Source: an uncultured Oscillospiraceae bacterium
GTDB taxonomy: Bacteria > Bacillota > Clostridia > Oscillospirales > Oscillospiraceae
Direction: 5' to 3'
Length of the DNA: 38,305 nucleotides
NCBI GenBank assembly: GCA_910577525.1
Contig: CAJTLI010000024.1
Span: forward strand, 1-38,305
Under the pieces are notes generated by a model. It was not told the DNA's origin. It saw nothing but the letters and a program-made list of their open reading frames with translations, and ran no database searches. Shown piece by piece: positions 37,977-38,305 of this stretch; within the stretch, counting starts at the first letter, position 1; each line of letters starts with the position of its first letter. Made by a program: the position numbers and the translations under genes.

Positions 37977-38305
37977 ATGAAAAAGAAGCTCGCCCTGCTG
38001 CTGGCGGGGGCCCTGACCCTGTCCCTCCTGTCCGCCTGTGCAAACGCGGCGGACAGCCCCTCCCCAACCCCCGCGGACACCCCCTCCGCCCCGGCGGAGA
38101 GCCGGTCCGGGGGCGCGGTGATCTCCAGCGCCGCCCCGGAGCCCTCCCAGTCCCCGGAACCGGAGGCCGCTGCGGAGACAATCCCCGCCCCGGAGCCCTC
38201 TCAGGCCCCGGCGGTGACGGCGGCGCCGGTTCCCGCGTCTCAGGCCCCCGTGGCGGAGCCCTCCCCGGCCCCGGCGGTGACTGCGGGGCCGGTTCCCGCG
38301 TCCTA
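37977..38305 (+). CDS. lipoprotein with Pro/Ala/Ser-rich linker, partial
   Basis: The gene runs off the window; 109 codons are seen. A signal peptide ends in the lipobox LSAC (KKLALLLAGALTLSLLSAC), so the protein is probably lipid-anchored. What follows is a low-complexity linker rich in Pro, Ala, Ser, Glu and Thr with imperfect repeats such as APAVTAAPVPASQAPV. The functional domain must lie beyond the edge. AGAAGGAA precedes ATG 37977. Its place after the acetylation genes suggests a surface role only. Confidence 0.8.
   Translation, partial: MKKKLALLLAGALTLSLLSACANAADSPSPTPADTPSAPAESRSGGAVISSAAPEPSQSPEPEAAAETIPAPEPSQAPAVTAAPVPASQAPVAEPSPAPAVTAGPVPAS
38187..38303 (+). repeat. imperfect tandem repeat in the lipoprotein linker
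   Basis: Two successive stretches share GAGCCCTC, GCCCCGGCGGTGAC and CCGGTTCCCGCGTC in the same order, about 57-60 bp apart. They encode EPSxAPAVTAxPVPAS. The array may continue beyond the window and could vary in length between strains. Confidence 0.6.

Overview
The window reads as chromosome from a GC-rich, spore-forming, Gram-positive gut-type anaerobe of the Oscillospiraceae (Flavonifractor, Lawsonibacter or Intestinimonas-like). This placement is an inference from the GC-rich codon use, the sporulation phosphatase SpoIIE, a Gram-positive LexA with its SOS box, T-box and Mn riboswitches, an alpha2-type GlyS, zapA beside a U32 protein, and S-layer-homology and BspA-type proteins. No 16S gene is present to settle it.

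Region 1 (1-5.6 kb) is a decayed accessory island next to a tRNA-Val/Glu/Met cluster. It holds a DUF6076-like protein, a frameshifted helix-turn-helix gene, remnants of an integrative element with an excisionase-like protein, a secreted-protein/integrase chimera that lacks integrase catalytic residues, and two broken toxin or defence genes (AbiH and Fic). Region 2 (6-8.4 kb) carries an sdpR-sdpI-like autoregulated pair with palindromic operators, a mobile-looking inverted-repeat element, and mntP behind a yybP-ykoY Mn riboswitch. Region 3 (8.4-12.8 kb) is an ABC exporter whose permease contains an inserted coiled coil of about 400 residues. Region 4 (12.8-18.4 kb) is spoIIE, divergent from dus, two membrane proteins and lexA.

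Region 5 (18.4-20.2 kb) is a BspA-type LRR/SLH surface protein flanked by two near-identical terminators. Upstream of it lies a structured inverted-repeat element with overlapping opposed promoters and a candidate small RNA. Region 6 (20.2-25.4 kb) is a maf-mreC-mutS operon in which Maf is fused to an XRE DNA-binding domain. Divergent from it is a frameshifted DUF6809-like gene, followed by a palindromic repeat cluster. Region 7 (25.4-31.1 kb) has a U32 protein, zapA, and a glycine T-box that precedes an acyltransferase gene and glyS. Region 8 (31.2-38.3 kb) is a cell-surface cluster: LTA-synthase-like enzyme, SLH-transglutaminase protein, MBOAT O-acyltransferase, AlgX/AlgJ-like SGNH protein and a lipoprotein that runs off the end. 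Two inverted copies of one small repeat family bracket that cluster up to the lipoprotein.

The core genes are open from start to stop. Four accessory genes carry single-base frameshifts, at least three of them in homopolymer runs. That uneven distribution suggests real decay or phase-type variation more than random sequencing error. The most interesting items are the HTH-Maf fusion, the secreted/integrase chimera, the glycine T-box acyltransferase operon, the surface O-acetylation cluster with its bracketing repeats, and the bidirectional promoter element upstream of the LRR protein.
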